A DNA stretch of 64,000 nt from Dysidea avara (lineage: Eukaryota > Porifera > Demospongiae > Dictyoceratida > Dysideidae). The notes beneath the pieces are model-generated. The model saw only the letters and a list, made by a program, of their open reading frames with translations, did not search any database and was not told the origin of the DNA. The translations under genes were made by a program, and so were the position numbers. Shown here piece by piece: positions 1 through 11,831 of the stretch; positions within the stretch are counted from its first letter, which is position 1; each line of letters opens with the position of its first letter. The stretch is from NCBI RefSeq assembly GCF_963678975.1, contig NC_089281.1, positions 23,416,765-23,480,764 of the forward strand. The letters are read 5' to 3'.

Positions 1-445
1 GTATTACTAAATATAGGTATTGCTCTTGAATGGATACTGTACAATAAAATTAATGTTGAACAGGAATGGTATTTAGTAAGTGGCAAGGCAAAAAAAAACA
101 TTTGTACTCAGCTACCCATTCTGTAAACACATAGTTTATTCTGATGCCACAACATCTTTTTCCTTGTAACCACTATAATATATTTGATCGATATTTCGGT
201 ATCACGGTTCGGTATTATATAGTATTGTAGCTGTTAAATATAGGCAGACTGCAGAGCCCTACTCAATGCTCACTATATAGTGGGATACCATTAGTTGTTG
301 CTAGAGTCTCTTATTTCTTGTGCCATCTGTTACAGTGTATTCATTATATAATCACCCATCAACTCCTACACATAGCAATATATAGCTTGCTCAGCAGCTC
401 TAGTCAGTCATACATACGGATAGTTACAATAGTACAGTAGTAGTA
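1..445. other. Upstream flank of the collagen gene
   Basis: A+T-rich sequence with no open frame or repeat that I recognise. It must contain the promoter and 5' untranslated region of the collagen gene that starts at 446, but I see no distinct core-promoter motif. Confidence 0.4.
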
Positions 446-1997
446 ATGGCTGCTACCAACAAGGATGTTGTGTTGGTAGTTAGTTTAGTACTATCACTAG
501 TTAGTCTAGTTCTACTGTTTGGTGTGACTTGGTACTTCCAGTCATCACTGGATCTACTACAACAACAAGTAGAGTATGACAGGGAACTGTTGTTAAAGTT
601 ACAGGAACAAGTTAACGTGAGAACAATGGGAAATGCATGTTTTGTGTCAGTATAGTTACATATAACTATGTAGACTTCAAGAGAATTTACATACACAACT
701 GTACTAATATTACCATTTTAAACAATAAAGACTACTTTCCATTAACAATAACTTGTACAATTAACATATTCATTATTGTTTCCTTATTCAGTCACAGACT
801 GAGACTGTGAAGAGACAGTCAGGAAAAGACTGTCAGTGTAAAGATGGTTTACCGGGTCCTATTGGTCCTCCTGGTAAAAAGGGAAAGAAAGGAGACCAAG
901 GAATACTTGGGGAGGAAGGACCAAAAGGAGAGGATGGTACAAGAGGAGCTCCTGGACCAAGAGGAGATCCTGGTGGTAGAGGACCAAGAGGATTAATAGG
1001 TTACCATAATTTGACAAAACATTATTGTTTAGTTATATACATAATACAGGAGACATTGGATTACGTGGACCAATAGGACAACCTGGTGATCCTGGAATAA
1101 AAGGAACTAAGGGTAATCAAGGTGACACATGTGTATATATGTACTTGAAGGTGCTCTGATAGGAGACAAGGGAGATCCTGGACCAAAAGGAGCAACACAA
1201 CTGACATCTCAAGGAATGAAAGGAGAAAAGGGTAACAATGGCTTACCAGGGCCAATGGGTCCGAAAGGAGAGCAAGGTGATACACTGATACACATTCTCA
1301 CACATTACATTGTTGTTAAACACATTTACTAGGATATCCTGGTGAGGCTGGACCAAGAGGACGAAGAGGTGAAATGGGATATCAAGGAATGAAAGGAGAT
1401 AAAGGAGAGAAGGGTAGTAGTGGAGTTACAGGACAGAAAGGTGACAACAGGAATGGAGGAACTGTGTACATAAGATGGGGACATGACCAGTGTCCTTCAA
1501 CTGCACTTTTGGTGTATAGGGGAAGAGCTGGTGGAGCAGATCGTAATCATGGTGGTGCCAGTAATCCACAATGTCTTCCACTAGACCCCAACTTTCTCAC
1601 TCCTATTAATAGTGCTGCAAATGACAGAGGTCTAATGTATGGTGGAGAATACCGAACACACACTGACAGTAACAGCCATCTTCATGGAAGACATTCATAT
1701 GATGTACCATGTGCGGTGTGTTATGTCACTCAACGTTCTACAGTATACATGATCCCTGCCAAGTATACTTGTCCCAGTGGATGGACCACAGAGTACTATG
1801 GCTATTTGATGTCTAACTTTTACAAGGACAGTACTTCAGAATTTACCTGTGTTGATGTTTCCCTCAAAACAGTACCTGGATCATCACACAATCATGCAGG
1901 TATGCTATTTCTTTTTGTAGAGGGAAGATGTGGATCACTTCCTTGTCCTCCATATGATGACAACAACGAGCTATCATGTGCAGTTTGTACCAAGTGA
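446..1997 (+). CDS. Membrane-anchored short-chain collagen (sponge collagen C4-like)
   Basis: Five exons: 446-616, 792-999, 1050-1121, 1163-1276 and 1333-1997. All have GT/AG borders and agreeing phases (0, then 1,1,1), giving 409 residues. Residues 8-31 are a hydrophobic anchor without a cleavable signal, followed by a short heptad-like stretch (to 57) and CQC near 71. A Gly-X-Y region with splits in glycine codons follows (about 76-225). The C-terminal domain (about 229-409) has the hallmarks VYIRWG, CPS, GRAGG, CLP, CAVCYV, CPSGW and [10 protein letters not shown], as in the short-chain (spongin-type) collagens of sponges and related invertebrate proteins. The N-terminus predicts a type II, cell-surface trimer rather than a freely secreted collagen. 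The frame runs through a GTATGC near 1900 that could mimic a donor; the family reads through here, so it is coding. The ATG at 446 is the first in frame. Introns are only 41-175 bases. Confidence 0.92.
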
Positions 1998-4503
1998 TAC
2001 TTCTCAATGGCTACAGTAATGGTTAAATTGATACGTACTTGAGTATTTGCATTAATTATCAAATGTTATCCACAATTCACCTTGTAAGCATTCATGTAGC
2101 TTAAGTACACTATCCTACTGTAATTTTAATCATGATTGTTATATTCTGCTATGTCTGGGTGAGGTACTAGGTTGAAAAGTTGAGACAGAAAGGTCAGTCA
2201 TACATGTAAGAATGCAATGCTTGACGTGTCTTGGCTTAAATTCATTTTGCAATGTATGACATCATGCTTGTAGATGGCTTATGTCTCCTCAAAGATGGAA
2301 ATGAGTGCTGCACACACCAGGGATGTGCCTAGATTTTGAATAGTGGCAGCTATATAAGAGATAAGGATGAATCCAGAATTGTGGGGACAAAAATGTGCGG
2401 TACCTTTCCAGAAGTGAATGACACAACACAAGATACAAGAAAAGCATCTTTCGGTTTCAAGTACAGGGATGTCGCATTGAACTCTGTGCATACATAATAA
2501 CCACTAGTATCACAGCCAGCCATTGTTTTGGGTGTGGGTGTGGTTGTTGAAAGACACTTTTTGTAGACACTGCCAAAATTCTGACTGATAAAAGTTGGTA
2601 CATATATAATGATGTAATACGTCTCGGAATAGATTAATTGTTGTAAAGGATGCATGACAACTCTGCCAGAACCCATTACAAACTTAACATTCCGCCAGCT
2701 AACAAAAACACTGGCAACTGTTAATGCACACAAAAATGACTAGTTTGCAAGACTAAATATGCGATACTTTTTAAGTTTCAGTAGTTAGTAGCAGTAGCTA
2801 AGATTAGAAAACGTCTGTTGATTGAAATTGTGAACTCTGTGCTATGCATAAATGTCTATATCTCTATAAACAATGACTACTGACGTACTATGTACATAGG
2901 TAGCACATTAACTGGTGACAACTACACTCATCATCACTTAGCAATCACATTTTCAACACTCAAGCTTGCTCAACAATACTCTTCAATACTTTTAACCATT
3001 TCATGTTAACTTGTACTAAACTCTACTCTTAGTTTCTAACCATACAAATTTATGGCGTTTACCAAAAGTTGGAATTGATTGTTATAAGGTAATTAAAAGC
3101 TGCAGTGCAGTTATTAAACAAGATACACGGTAGTGCTGTGCCCAAGAAGTCAGCACTCCACACTAGTGTGTTATTTATTAACAGGAAGAATAATAACATG
3201 ATTTTTACTAGGCTGAAACGAATATTGAAATTTACCTTCGAACATTTGCTAATAAAAAGTTTGATCATTCGAAGCTTCGGTGTTAGCTTTCAAGTTACAG
3301 GTTTTCTTGTATTTACGCACATCCTTCTTAAATTTTATCCTTCTAATCCTATTTAATAAGTTTGTAAGCATTGGAAAGTGCAGGTGTTGTAAGGCTATAA
3401 CTACGGTAGCAACCTAAACTGCGATGATATAAAAGTGGGCGTGGCACATGGAGATCGATTGTGCAAGATGAATGAGCAGCTGCAATAAAGATAACGACGT
3501 TTATTTGTAATTCTTTTGTAGACTATGAGTGCATTACGAAGCTTTGAAGGATACTTATATAATTCGAAGTTAACTTTACCTTCGTACCCACAAAACATTC
3601 GAAGCTTCATCCCAACCCTAATTTTTACACATAAGTAGCTCCATTCTAAATGGGAACGCTCTCCACTTCCACATACCAAAATTGGAGCTTAAATCAATCC
3701 ACAAGATAAAAAAGCTTAAAAATTGGCTAATTTTCTCTTTGTGTTCTTGCTTTTTTCTTTTCTATTTGCTTGCTCTGGAATGCCCTTCACCTTCCACATA
3801 CCAATAATCAATCCATGAGATACAAACGCTAACACATTGGGCTTACACTGTATTTTCTGTGTTCCCACATGAGTGCATGATCTAGATATGTAAAACATTT
3901 GCCATACCTACAGGACAAAACTACTTATGGGACCAAGTTGAAAATTGATGTGTGGATAGTCTACCCATCTCAACTTAAACCACAAGTAAACCAGAGTAAC
4001 AGTCAGGGAGTTGTGATGTAAAAGCCAAAAATCTGCAAAGGAGAGATACTCTAATAGAGCAGTCACCCTTAGAGACCATTCACAACAAATTACAAGAAAA
4101 TATCACAAAAATAAACAATTACAATCATTTTGCTATTTTGATAGAAAAGAAAATAACAGCCCTAAAGTCTGTCATGGGCTGCTAATACCAGTCATTTATA
4201 TAATTTTCATAGCTTTGGTTGTTTTGATATTGAGTACACATTTACTTGGTAAAAAGCCGCAGTGTGTATTACCTTAGTTCTATTAGAAATTTAATTACCA
4301 CCATTTGAAGCTTGAAAACAATGTTGCAGCTCTTATTTTCAAAATCGTCCATTACACCACTCGAGTGTGGCTACTATTGAAGGTGCGGCATTACATGTAA
4401 ATGTGGTAGATTAAATACACAACTTACAGCGATGGTTGACTAGTAAAATATAATATTAGAGACAGTTTATTAAAGCGTCCACACCAGTACAAGATACACT
4501 AAC
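1998..4503. other. Gap between collagen gene and VPS10 exon 5
   Basis: The 3' part of the minus-strand VPS10 gene would be expected here, but I could not identify a matching exon. A minus-strand open stretch at about 2389-2600 (containing GYYVCTEFNATSLYL) is exon-like but does not resemble VPS10 and has a weak donor. A segment at about 3535-3620 with GAAGCTTCG motifs resembles a repeat near 55.05 kb. A SINE-tail motif lies at 4045-4075. The rest shows nothing recognisable. Confidence 0.35.
4045..4075 (-). repeat. SINE-tail motif, reverse orientation
   Basis: ATACTCTAATAGAGCAGTCA is the reverse complement of a motif found many times in the window (for example 30731-30780 and 44711-44765). It marks the 3' tail of a short dispersed repeat. 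Confidence 0.6.
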
Positions 4504-7500
4504 CTGCTGTAGTGCTTCTAACAGTGAAGAAGATAGTAGTTGGGTCATCAAATGTTTGTCCTTCTTTGAGGTATGTCCTGTTTGAGATAAAACAATGACA
4601 AAGGCAATAGCTACAGATTCACTGTACATGCAACCTCTCCAAACCTGGCAACCCCAACAAAAATTCTCCAAAACAAATGTCCAGGTAATCCCTTTACTAG
4701 TATATTCAGTTTGGGAGTTTTTCAACCAAATTAAAAAACAAAATGGTCCTGGCAAAGTGAGACTAACTAATGTTGTTGATTTTAAAAATGATCTTAATTA
4801 CTCTAATAAAATATACACAAACACACAAAATCATGCTAGATGAATAGTAATTAATACTGCGGATCTATTGTACATCTTAATAGTGTTATTATATGTAGGC
4901 CCTACACAGTTCTAATAGAGATTACAACCACCTTCTCCAAAGCCGTCAATTTCTATTCACAAGTTCATCCTCCACGTACACAGTGGGTTTACAACAACAA
5001 GAAACAAAAGAAAGTTCTTCATCGCTGGAACAATTAACAATTAAGTACAAAAAACATAAAAATGTATTTTTTGATTTACAACAGAATAATGTGGAACTTT
5101 ATTTATTTGCAAAATTAGACTTTAGTTGGTACAAGAAACTTCGCACGCACGCAAATTTGTTCCATAGGTAGCTGGATTTTTTAAGTAAATGATTTTAAAA
5201 TCCTATGCAATTGTGAACTTGTTTAGTCTACACACCTTTTATTGTAACAGATGTTTGTGTAGTCCTTGCCACTGAACCATAACTGAAAAACCTGATTCAC
5301 CCACTTTACATTATAGCCAACACACTACAGATTATCATGAACCACGATATTGGGTTTATAATAAGGATCGCCCATGCTTTTTTGTAAAAACTCTAATAGA
5401 ACACACACACCCAAAAACCACCTTGGAAAGCATCCCCCAACTCAAAACAGCCCTTAGTGGTTATTTGTAATGAGTATTGGTCCACTAGTAAGTATCAAGT
5501 AAAAAGGAAACAGTATGTATATTTGGGACAAAACTGAAATTTGCCGTTTTGTTCGTATTATTCTTCATATTACTCATAATATTATTATTTTGTTTCACTC
5601 ACGTACAGCAAAAGTTATCCACTTTTTCGTGCTAAAAACTATATAGCCATGCTTCCTCATGTCCATGGCCTATTTTTGATTTCGTTTTCGGATGGAAACA
5701 GTCCAAACCGGGCCATTTCTTCTTGCCAAAATGCCATTACGTACGAGAAGCCATACAAGATCGCACTCAGAGTTGTTTTTTTGGTGTGTGCACTGCTTGT
5801 GGCTAATAGAATCTGTCTTTATTAAACTCAGTATAGGCCAGGAAGCTTAATCTGTGCTGAAGACTTTGTTGCAAGGTGGTTTTTTTTGCTTTGTGATTGT
5901 TGTACGTGGGTGGGTTATCCAGATTAAGTACTCTAATAGAGCAGTCACGTAAATACTCTAATAATGCAGTCAAGTGTATAACAACAATCCTTGCACTGAA
6001 TTTGACAGCTATTAACCCTTAAACGCGCATAAGCCTATATATAGGCAGATTACGCATGCCCTGGAAAACGCATAAGCCTATATATAGGCTTTTACGCATG
6101 GCTGTAAACAAAGCACTATAACTTTCGAAGCGTTCATCGTATGGCTTTGTAATTTGTGCCATTCTACTCGTGATGTAATAAGCATTAAAATGATACCTAG
6201 GGGTTTACCCTACGACCAAAGTATAGGAACTAAAACTTGCCGTGAAAATAGTTCTTAGCAAAGAACTACAAAAATGTGTTACATACCTTTAGAAAATGAT
6301 CCATAACTCTTTGCCAGTTGGTCCGAATCGCTGCAAACAAGTACTAGTTGAATTGCCATGCCATATACAGCTCACGTGATTAAACCCACAATCAATACGA
6401 CAGGCAAGACGAAGAATGTGCTGTTGCGATAAAGTGAGACGTTATTCTTCTTCGCTTTATAACTAGTAAGCCTTTGTTGTTACAGTGGTTACTTAGCTTT
6501 CCCCAAGTAGGCCAATGAATAAGCTTTCTATTGATATCTCGTTTTAGGCTAATAGAGTTAGGAAAGGCTATCTTGCCTCACCATATAAGTTTGCTTTGTC
6601 TAAACACGTATTCCTTAAAAGTTATGTGCGCATTTACGGCTAAAGTTTCATGCGCATTTAAGGGTTAAAGGCACCAGTAATGTGTATTCTAGCTCATATT
6701 AGGAGACTCTCATTCTGTATGCAGATTACAATTTGATCAGTTTCATGTGTGTTCTGAAACGTTGACGGCTCTACTATGCAGAATGCAAAATTACACTATT
6801 CACAACAGTTCATTATCAAGAAAAGAAATCCATAATCCATTAATGGATTAATAAAAAGTACACAAACTAGATGAATAAAAAATTGGAAATTTTAAAATAG
6901 GAATAGGGATCACTGAAAAAAGCCACAAAACAAGAAGGGATCGCTGGGATGGTAATGTAAACCACAAATCCCTATTTTGACTCGTTTCAAAATGACAGAG
7001 CATGTAACTAAAGGTTTATGACAGAGAGTCAAAATAGGGATTTGTGGTTTACATTACCACCCTAGCGATCCTTCTTGTTTCGTGGCTTTTTTCAGCGATC
7101 CCTATTCCTATTTTAAAATTTCCAATTTTTTATTCATCTTCATATACATAATCATGATGAGTATACACCTACCATGAAGCAGTTGACACATTTGATCCAA
7201 TGTGAAACCAGGAGGCACCCAAATTGTTGCTCACATAAAGCTACAATATGGCAAGAGATAATGAGAATTAAGTGGTGAACATAAATACCCCAATAAAATG
7301 GGTTGAAATTACAGCAGAACCTTATTAGTTACTGCTCTACATGAACGTGCACATTTTTCGTCACACAGAATGTAGTACTGTAATAGGGATCGTGAAAATT
7401 TGAGTTTTCTTGCAAAAATATCAACTATCTTTGTAATGCATTGGAAGCATTGGTTTGGTATAGACCACCACTAGGGTGTGGTCTCGCAAAAAAGCTGTTG

Positions 7501-7977
7501 CGGCTTTTTGGATTTATGGGAAAAAGTGAGGATAAAATGTATTGTTGTAAAAACCATCCTTAAGCAGATTAACTCACCACAGTACAAGGACGTTGTGTAC
7601 TTTTACTTAGTAACTTACCTTATCATCTGACTTCGGCAATTTTTCTAGCATAGAACAGATACACTTTTGCCCTCAAAAATTTCATGCACGTGATTTTATG
7701 GAGGACCACATCACAGTCTATATACGTAAACCCAAAAGTGTTTTCAGTGTGACCTGAAAAACTTCTGACACATAAACTGTTATGATATACATGTATTCAG
7801 TGAAAGTTTTTACTGACTAACTAACTAACTAACTTCCTGTCAGATAAAATAATGGTTACCACTACAGGCTTCATTTTGTCTTGGACATTGCTACAGATGC
7901 CTTTTGGTATACCACAGCAGAAAGTACGTTAGTATATACAATGTCTTGGACTTACCTTCATTACGTATCAGTAATTC

Positions 7978-8055
<78 letters not shown>

Positions 8056-11000
8056 TGCACACACACACACACACACGCACGCACACACACACACAACTTG
8101 AGATACAATGAAATTTTCAGCTATCTGAATGCCAATACTGCATAGCATACACTACAATTAATGTTTGAATCCTCAGTTCAGCAGCTCAGAATAAATTGTG
8201 CATAAACAATTTTAACTACACAGTATGGTTAGTAACAAAAGCGTCTAGACACTGCAAGGTCAAGGTGTTATACTTTGCAGCATTTTATGGGTTCCTAATA
8301 GCATACACATCAAACACACTCACCTTGTTACCACCTGTAGATGTGGTATCTCTGCAGAACACATAGTTAGGACTACTTGCTGCTGAATAACTTAAGGAGA
8401 CTATACTTGGATCAAACCCCAAATTATATGTAGTATAAGAATCTCCTTCATCAGTAGTGACATAGAAACGATCACGAACCAAATCTTTGAAGATGATCTA
8501 CATAATGGCAAAGGAGAAATACTAATACTAGTAGTTGTGGTAAAACAACCAATTTCAGAGTGAAACAAATACTAACTGCCTCCTTGCACACAATTCTAAC
8601 TAAGTGTAGCTGTCAGTATTTCCACAATATTTTCCTCCTCACCATAGTGTAGTTAAATAAGCAAGTGTTCACTTAGAATTACTAATATCACAGCTTTTAC
8701 ATTAGCTCCAGGGTGCAAGCAAACTTTGGTATTGTGCCCAGCTGGGACAGCAAAAATAGCATAAAGGTAGTTTGGGTGCAATGCTTGAGTTTCTTGACTT
8801 AGTACAATACTGGATGGCCAATCAAAACCAAGGATTTAAAAGTGCACATGAACTTAGCTACTGTATTAGTGGACTACACTTTGTAATGGAATTTTTGTGC
8901 TAAAATTTCATACTTGATCCATTAGAATAAAAGCTATGATAGGGATAGAACAACTATAATTGGATTATACCCATAATCACATTAGTATTTAGTAACTGGA
9001 TAATATCATAACCACAACCTATAATCATAGAATGTGGATAGTCAGTGCTATATATATATATAAACCATTGTGGTAGGTAGCTAAAAATAACTTGTGGAGT
9101 CAATGTTCTGTGGTTTATACATGTCAAATACCTTAAAAGAAAGACATCACAATCCATGCCAAACAATACCATAATTGATAACAATATCATATATGGAGTG
9201 ATTTAGTGTGTCAGATGTTAAACATCCCATGATTTTTGTAACACTCCTGAAAATAGGACTAATATAATGCGCCCTGCGCAGGTATGTATTATATTTTACA
9301 CACTTCCTCTGGTAGTGACTATTAAACACAAAACTACTATAAAGAACAGTACTAAAATCCTCCAATTGTCCTACAGACATCTACAATAGACGGTTACGCT
9401 ACATGGGAAATAGGTATAAATGATTTGTATCTACACAAAACTAGTTGTCACATTTCTCCTTTTACATCAACCTTGTAGTTATAATGGAAGCCCTTCAAGG
9501 GTTAATTATTTGGTCATACATCCAAGTACACACAGACATTCACACAAACCTTCACATTATCCTTTGAGACGTAATACCAATGGGCCACTGCATCAGATGG
9601 AAACTTGTCAGTTTCATTCTGAAATGTTACCCCATAATCTTTTGATCTGTGCACAGAATAAACAGCAATATATACAACATCTTCACATACCTGAAACCTT
9701 ACATGGCCAACATAAACATTAACCCATTCATTAACTTCCTCTGAACACTAATTTTTCAGATAGTGATCATATTGCTACAACATACCACGGTTTTGTCCAG
9801 AAAAGTTATGATATATATGTGGTAAAATACACCTTGTAAGTTCATCGCAAATTTCACAATAGAACTCAACACACTGATACAATGTATAATCCACACACTC
9901 TGAACCAAAAACGACCTGATTATCTAAGGTTCCCAATTTCCCATGTCATACAGTGTCTTTTCGGGGGGGGGACCAAACTGCATAAATGGTGTCCTCGTTC
10001 TCACTAATGTACTATGAGGTAACAGTGCTAACAAACAGTGGTATGTGTGAATTTAGTAATAGTTTTGTGGTTGCCAGTATGGAGAAATAGTAACACAATT
10101 ATCATACCAAATATGAAATTATCTATCATGAATAAAAGTACCCACCAAACAACATGTTTGCCACTAGTTTCAGTAACCTGTGTTATATTATTTAGTACCT
10201 TGAATAAATGCTGGGTCCTAAAGGAAGGGCAGTGGTGCTACCTTAATGAAAGGTCTTGTACAAGATTACAATGGCTTATTGAGGCCTACAACTAAGGCCA
10301 GGCAAACTTGATTACTTGTTTCTCATCCACAAAAATTGGATTTCCATGCAGGAGGGAGATCATTTTTTATTATTCATTATTAGAGATAATACTCCAAATC
10401 AAAGCTGTACATTACTATAAAGGTTAGATAAAGCCTTTAAGAACTATGTAGTACTTACATTTTACCACCATTTCTGAGGAGCAAGTGCAGTAAATGATGG
10501 CCAGCCTTCTTAGCATCAAAATACATGTGCACATGATTGATAACAGCAATAATGAAATTAGAGGCGGTAGGTAAAAATGGATGAGAAACAATTAATCAAG
10601 TTTGCCTGGCCTAATAGAACTATGTCAACAGCTGAGCAACAGGATTTTTCAGCTGCTTCAAATGCCTGGGTGTCAGCTATATGTATTTATAAATACAGTA
10701 TACACACAGAGAAAATACTATGCTATAGTCACTACAATGCTGTGTGTTGAAACACCTGCGGCCAAAATAAAATTGATCAATTTATTAATCAAGATGTTTT
10801 CTTATAGTGAATGCAAATGGTACAATTGTGGAAGTGTACAAGTGACTATGAAGCCAGTATTACATTCACCTCCACAAAAAGCTCTCCGTAGTTCTGCCAT
10901 ATAGTCCACCAACAGTTCTCTTCGTTAGAATGAAGATGTTCTGAAATCATACAAATGTGATGGGACGGCCATTTAGAAGTCACTGCTACAACGCTCACCT

Positions 11001-11286
11001 CGGAAGGGTAGCCACTCCAATGTACTACCGCAACATTATGATTATCACCAATAAGCTTGGCAGTCACTCCGATGTGGGAGGCATTACTAAACGTTTGCCT
11101 CTTGTTCCTGAACAAAGACAGCGGCAGACCACCTGGCGGTATCTCGATCACTTGCGGCTCTATTCCCTTCAGCTTCGGTACAGAAATCGTTCTCAATCCT
11201 TCTGTTAGTACTGCATAACCAAGCAGGAGTAACACCAGCAGTCCAGGATGACTACTAATTGATGGATTGTTGCGCCTGTTAGCCAT
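4504..11286 (-). CDS. VPS10-domain receptor, sortilin/SORL1-like (5' exons only)
   Basis: Exons in transcript order, all on the complement: 10999-11286, 9550-9690, 8324-8497, 7173-7240 and 4504-4577. Phases agree (0,0,0,2,1), giving 248 residues. The ATG at 11286 precedes a signal peptide (LLVLLLLGYAVL). RNKRQ near residues 60-64 is a furin-type propeptide site, as in SORL1 and sortilin. Next come VPS10 beta-propeller signatures: DNHNVAVVHWSG, SKDYGVTF, FYVTTDEGDSY, LYVSNNLGASWFHIG and DDPTTIFFTV, in the order seen in SORL1. The family sorts cargo between Golgi, surface and endosomes; the sequence shows only the first blades. Exons for the rest of the propeller, the 10CC module, the transmembrane segment and the tail were not found between 4503 and the window start. 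They may lie beyond the edge, with the collagen gene inside an intron, or the gene may be broken. Introns are full of mobile elements. Confidence 0.8.
5928..5975 (-). repeat. Two SINE-tail motifs, reverse orientation
   Basis: TACTCTAATAGAGCAGTCA is followed within 30 bases by a second, diverged copy (ATACTCTAATAATGCAGTCA). The doubled arrangement matches those at 30.7 and 44.7 kb. Confidence 0.55.
6012..6668. mobile_element. piggyBac-type MITE with TTAA duplications
   Basis: The left end at 6012 reads TTAACCCTTAAACGCGCA and the right end at 6651-6668 reads TGCGCATTTAAGGGTTAA, an inverted repeat with one mismatch. The outer TTAA on both sides is the target duplication expected of piggyBac, whose termini begin CCC. 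Inside the left end, two copies of a palindromic block (GCATAAGCCTATATATAGGC) lie about 40 bases apart. There is no transposase frame, so it is non-autonomous. It lies in the intron between VPS10 exons 4 and 5. Confidence 0.8.
6869..7139. mobile_element. Foldback MITE (long inverted repeat)
   Basis: The two halves are near-perfect reverse complements: AGATGAATAAAAAATTGG at the left matches the end at 7139. The arms of roughly 110 bases include GGGATCGCTG and CAAATCCCTATTTTGACTC, with a short spacer around 7000. There is no coding capacity. The same terminal block recurs at 15611-15655. Confidence 0.8.
7980..8095. repeat. (CA)n microsatellite
   Basis: An almost pure CA dinucleotide run with a few GC interruptions, in an intron of the VPS10 gene. 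The His/Thr and Val/Cys reading frames across it are artefacts. Confidence 0.95.
10295..10612. mobile_element. MITE with 35-bp terminal inverted repeats
   Basis: The left end reads AGGCCAGGCAAACTTGATTA and continues to a shared TTGTTTCTCATCCA. The right end is the reverse complement with about one mismatch. The element is 318 bp and lies in intron 1 of the VPS10 gene. A minus-strand open stretch inside (MYFDAKKAGHHLLHLLLRN) has no recognisable homology. The class is uncertain because no target duplication is evident. Confidence 0.65.
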
Positions 11287-11831
11287 TTTGCGTCAAAATT
11301 CAAGGAATTCCCCTCTGACGATCACGTGACACTTTGTGAAGGTGCATGTATATAAATCTCTGCGATAATAGAAGACGCGTTATTATCCCTGCTGGCTGGT
11401 GTGGCAGTATTCGTGTGATTTTAGATTTGACTTTACCTTGGAACCAGTGCTTTGGAATTAGTTACTAGACTGGGTTCATTAGCAACGAGTAGCAACGACT
11501 TTGGAAACGATTGATGTGAGTATATCAACTATGTTGTTGATGTACGCACCGATTATTATGTCATGTTCCAATGGAAAAAGTGGCCCAGTTCGCACATACT
11601 GTAAGCATTCCTGAGATTTGTCAAGTATAGATCCCTCTAGCAATGTGTCAATTGCAGAAGCGCATAAAGCGGCACCCACGTGATTCTGTTCATTTAGTAA
11701 CAAGTTACATAGCTATATGTATTGTATGCATGTCTTTCACTGCATGTGTCAATTCCTGCATGGAGATTTTAGACACCGGCGGTAAATACATTGAATTTGC
11801 TGAGTTGTGATTGTACTGACTGACAAATCAA
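11287..11831. promoter_or_regulatory. 5' flank of the VPS10 gene, possibly bidirectional
   Basis: The VPS10 start codon lies at 11286 on the minus strand, so its promoter is in the next few hundred bases. On the plus strand a GTGAGT donor at 11516 follows a G+C-richer stretch, as a 5' untranslated exon of a divergent transcript would. No coding exon was found for such a transcript, so this is inference. Confidence 0.3.

Noticed and set aside
1898..1921. A 21-base intron near the end of the collagen gene (GTATGC ... GTAG)
   Set aside because: Too short for an intron. The frame is open through it, and the read-through sequence matches the conserved end of the C-domain.
10430..10580. Minus-strand MYFDAKKAGHHLLHLLLRN as a missing VPS10 exon
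   Set aside because: It has no VPS10 resemblance and lies inside a MITE. Exons 1 and 2 already join in phase without it.
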